10,156 nucleotides of DNA from JBARCX01 sp049794535 (GTDB taxonomy: Bacteria; Pseudomonadota; Gammaproteobacteria; Xanthomonadales; Rhodanobacteraceae): the NCBI GenBank assembly GCA_049794535.1, contig JBARCX010000365.1, forward strand, positions 1 through 10,156. Direction: 5' to 3'. A program made the position numbers and the translations under genes. The notes beneath the pieces are model-generated. The model saw only the letters and a list, made by a program, of their open reading frames with translations. It was not told the origin of the DNA and did no database searches. This document shows positions 8,391 through 10,156 of the stretch, one piece after another. Position 1 is the first letter of the stretch. Every line of letters starts with the position of its first letter.

Positions 8391-8879
8391 ATGAGCCCGT
8401 CGTTTCACATCCGCCCCATCGAGCCCCGCGACGATATCGCCGTCGCAGCGATCATCCGCCACGTGATGCCGGAGTTTGGCGCCGACGGCCCTGGCTTCGC
8501 CATCCACGATGCCGAAGTGGATGGCATGCATGCGGCATATACCCAACCACGCTGTGCCTATTTCGTGGTCGAACGCGATGGCGTTGTCGTGGGTGGTGGC
8601 GGCATCGCACCACTGGAGAACGCTGACCCGGACGTGTGCGAACTGCGCAAGATGTATTTCCTGCCAGAGGCCCGCGGTATCGGTGCAGGTACAGCGATGA
8701 TGCAGCGTTGCCTCGATGCAGCACGCACACTCGGTTTCCGCCGCTGCTATCTGGAAACGCTCACTGGCATGGATGCCGCACAATCGCTATACCAGCGAAG
8801 TGGCTTCATCGCGTTGAGCGCGCCCATGGGCGGCACCGGCCACTTCAGTTGTGATCGGTTCTTTATCCGCGAGCTTTAA
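8391..8879 (+). CDS. GNAT-family N-acetyltransferase
   Basis: This 162-residue protein is a single GNAT domain that transfers acetyl from acetyl-CoA to an unknown amine. The fold runs from FHIRPIEPRDD, through the beta strands YFVVERDGVVVGGGGIAPL (57-75), to motif A LRKMYFLPEARGIGAG (85-100), whose RGIGAG loop (95-100) binds the CoA pyrophosphate. It ends with AQSLYQRSGF and a strand near the C-terminus. GGAG lies 5 bases before the ATG but inside a hairpin. It is 78 bases after liuE and could be read from the same transcript. I cannot assign a substrate. Confidence 0.92.
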   Translation: MSPSFHIRPIEPRDDIAVAAIIRHVMPEFGADGPGFAIHDAEVDGMHAAYTQPRCAYFVVERDGVVVGGGGIAPLENADPDVCELRKMYFLPEARGIGAGTAMMQRCLDAARTLGFRRCYLETLTGMDAAQSLYQRSGFIALSAPMGGTGHFSCDRFFIREL

Positions 8880-8919
8880 GAGCCGACCCTCATATGCAGA
8901 TACAGAAGGCAGCTACACG

Positions 8920-9486
8920 ATGATTCGCATTGCCCAAGATGCAGATGCCGCAGCCATTCATGAGATCTATACGCCATCGGTGCTCGATGGGGTGGCTACG
9001 TTCGAGACCGCGCTACCCGGCATTGATGCCATGCGCGAGCGCATCCGTATGCGCCTGCAGCAGTATCCGTGGCTGGTATGGGAAGACGACGGCAAGGTGT
9101 TGGCCTATGCCTATGCCAGCCGTTTCCGCGAACGCGCGGCGTACGACTGGATCGCCGAAACCTCGATCTACGTGCATACCGATGCACGCCGTCGCGGCAT
9201 CGCGCGCAGGCTCTACGCCACGCTGCTGGACACGATGAAACTGCAAGGCATCAACCAGGTGGTCGGCGTGATCACCTTGCCCGGCGAGGTCAGCGTTGCC
9301 ATGCACGAAGCGATGGGTTTCGAACCTGCCGGCGTGTGGAAGAAAGCCGGCTACAAACTGGGGCAGTGGTGGGACGTAGGCGTGTGGCAGAAAGAGCTAC
9401 AGGCGTCCGCAAATCCACCCACTTCGCCACGTCCATTTTCATCACTGCTCGAATCGACCGAACTACGCCAACTTCTACAGCCGTAG
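8920..9486 (+). CDS. GNAT acetyltransferase of the phosphinothricin N-acetyltransferase type
   Basis: This 188-residue protein starts at the ATG at 8920. An earlier in-frame ATG at 8851 would overlap the previous gene and add 23 residues unlike the family, whereas MIRIAQDADAAAIHEIYT is a normal GNAT start. AGAAGG lies about 10 bases upstream. Motif A is ETSIYVHTDARRRGIARRLY (80-99), with the R90-x-x-G93-x-A95 acetyl-CoA loop. The PAT-type signature follows: TLPGEVSVAMHEAMGF, then AGYKLGQWWDVGVWQ. Family members acetylate the amino group of phosphinothricin or of methionine sulfoximine/sulfone-type analogues. A housekeeping detoxification role is more likely than true herbicide resistance. The last 25 or so residues (Ser/Pro rich) extend beyond the usual domain. 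It follows the first GNAT gene by 40 bases and is probably co-transcribed. Confidence 0.92.
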   Translation: MIRIAQDADAAAIHEIYTPSVLDGVATFETALPGIDAMRERIRMRLQQYPWLVWEDDGKVLAYAYASRFRERAAYDWIAETSIYVHTDARRRGIARRLYATLLDTMKLQGINQVVGVITLPGEVSVAMHEAMGFEPAGVWKKAGYKLGQWWDVGVWQKELQASANPPTSPRPFSSLLESTELRQLLQP

Positions 9487-9517
9487 GGCGACCCGACTTT
9501 CGATAGATAAAAAGCAT

Positions 9518-9551
9518 GCGGCCAGGCACACGTTTACGTACACCTGGCCGC
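9518..9551 (-). terminator. Rho-independent terminator of the rcnB-like gene
   Basis: GCGGCCAGG (9518-9526) pairs with CCTGGCCGC (9543-9551) over 9 GC-rich bp. The loop region contains a further short ACG/CGT pairing. On the - strand the stem is followed after four bases by TTTTT (+ strand AAAAA, 9509-9513), the expected U-tract. It sits 22 bases past the rcnB-like stop. The + strand side lacks a T-run, so it serves the GNAT transcript less well. Confidence 0.75.
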
Positions 9552-9573
9552 CATATCTACGCGAACGGTCTGT

Positions 9574-9933
9574 TTAGTGATTAGCCAGGATGATGCTTGT
9601 GATGACACCAGTAGCGATGGCCGTCAGCAGGAAATCACCGTTGTCGCTACGGACGTATTGATACCCGCGCGGCGGTGCCTTGAGCCGGTAACGTTTCCAA
9701 TCCTGGGCACCCACCACATAGCGGCTACTGCGATACGACTGCGGAATGCGACCGCCCTTCTTGTACCAACCTTCATGCCGCCCCTGGTCGTACATGCCTT
9801 TGTAGCGATTCTGCTGCGGCGGGGGCGGGGGCGGCCCCGGACGGTAGGCTTGCGGGTAAGCCTGGGCCAACGCAACTTGCGATGAAACCAGCATGGCGCC
9901 GCACAGGGCGATCATTCCCAATTGTTTCTTCAT
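9574..9933 (-). CDS. RcnB-family periplasmic protein
   Basis: This 119-residue protein starts at the ATG at 9933, preceded by GAGGAG (9940-9945 region). Longer in-frame starts lack a Shine-Dalgarno and would bury the signal peptide. Residues 1-23 are a signal peptide (MKK, hydrophobic core LGMIALCGAMLV, cleavage expected after ALA23). A proline stretch PGPPPPPP follows at about residues 31-38, then a Tyr/Arg/Gly-rich linker. The C-terminal RcnB-type domain ends DWKRYRLKAPPRGYQYVRS, DNGDFLLTAIATGVITSII. E. coli RcnB is a periplasmic factor in Ni/Co homeostasis, but this wide family is mostly uncharacterised and no RcnA or RcnR gene is near. No His-rich metal site is obvious. It stands alone, convergent with the GNAT pair, and has its own terminator. 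Confidence 0.85.
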   Translation of the reverse strand: MKKQLGMIALCGAMLVSSQVALAQAYPQAYRPGPPPPPPQQNRYKGMYDQGRHEGWYKKGGRIPQSYRSSRYVVGAQDWKRYRLKAPPRGYQYVRSDNGDFLLTAIATGVITSIILANH

Positions 9934-10156
9934 GGCGTACTCCTCGTAGTGCATAACTGCACGGGAATCGCATGGGTCCACGCTCCTTGTGGCTGATACC
10001 GCAATCCATTGATTTGCCTGGCACCGCTTCAAAGTCATGGCCTTAATGCGGCCACCACGATTGCGTCAACCTCCCGAATGCTAGGTGAATGTTCCGGCAC
10101 AACAGCATTTTTCGTTCAGGATGCGCGTCAAAACCGCGAATAAGAGCACTGCGCTA
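9934..10156. other. Upstream region of the rcnB-like gene
   Basis: No gene is supported in these 223 bases up to the window edge. On the - strand two TTGACG hexamers occur (in the 10060-10070 and 10125-10135 areas), but neither has a convincing -10 at 16-18 bp. A small hairpin TGGCC/GGCCA (10038-10042 / 10050-10054) is present. The gene's promoter probably lies here but cannot be placed. Confidence 0.4.

Noticed and set aside
9934..10038. N-terminal extension of the rcnB-like gene by 35 codons
   Set aside because: No Shine-Dalgarno at the upstream start, and the extension would place a clear signal peptide in the protein interior.

Overview
The window is chromosomal DNA of a moderately GC-rich bacterium (roughly 60% GC by eye). 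It most resembles the gammaproteobacterial order Xanthomonadales/Lysobacterales, probably the Rhodanobacteraceae (Dyella/Rhodanobacter/Luteibacter type). This is inferred from the style of the proteins: a short FeoB of about 613 residues followed by a small Cys-rich membrane protein instead of FeoC, a liu-type leucine catabolic cluster, and an RcnB-family periplasmic protein. No similarity search was possible, so the family-level placement is tentative. There are no tRNA or rRNA genes, insertion sequences, CRISPR arrays or other signs of mobility.

Layout. (1) Positions 2-814, + strand: the 3' part of a phospholipase D-like gene with both HKD motifs; its 5' end lies outside the window. (2) Positions 944-3335, - strand: a ferrous iron uptake operon, feoA-feoB-small Cys-rich membrane protein, with 4-base ATGA overlaps at both junctions and a Fur-box-like palindrome overlapping a -10 element in front of feoA. 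(3) Positions 3516-8312, + strand: a leucine/isovalerate catabolism cluster in the order liuC (methylglutaconyl-CoA hydratase), a cupin, liuD (biotin-carrying alpha subunit of methylcrotonyl-CoA carboxylase), an ABM-domain protein, and liuE (HMG-CoA lyase). (4) Positions 8391-9486, + strand: two GNAT acetyltransferases, the second of the phosphinothricin acetyltransferase type. (5) Positions 9574-9933, - strand: a small secreted RcnB-family protein, converging on the second GNAT gene with a rho-independent terminator between them.

How the genes work together. FeoA, FeoB and the Cys-rich protein should form a Fe(II) importer repressed by Fe(II)-Fur. LiuD would carboxylate 3-methylcrotonyl-CoA, LiuC would hydrate the resulting 3-methylglutaconyl-CoA to HMG-CoA, and LiuE would cleave that to acetyl-CoA and acetoacetate. 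The dehydrogenase LiuA and the carboxyltransferase LiuB that complete the route are absent, because feo genes occupy the space upstream of liuC; they must be encoded elsewhere. A cupin with a complete metal-binding motif and an ABM-fold protein sit between the pathway genes and may be accessory to the pathway.

Nothing here is clearly a wholly new system. The points most worth a second look are the Cys-rich partner of FeoB, the two uncharacterised genes inside the liu cluster, and a perfect 8-bp hairpin that buries the Shine-Dalgarno sequence of the first acetyltransferase.
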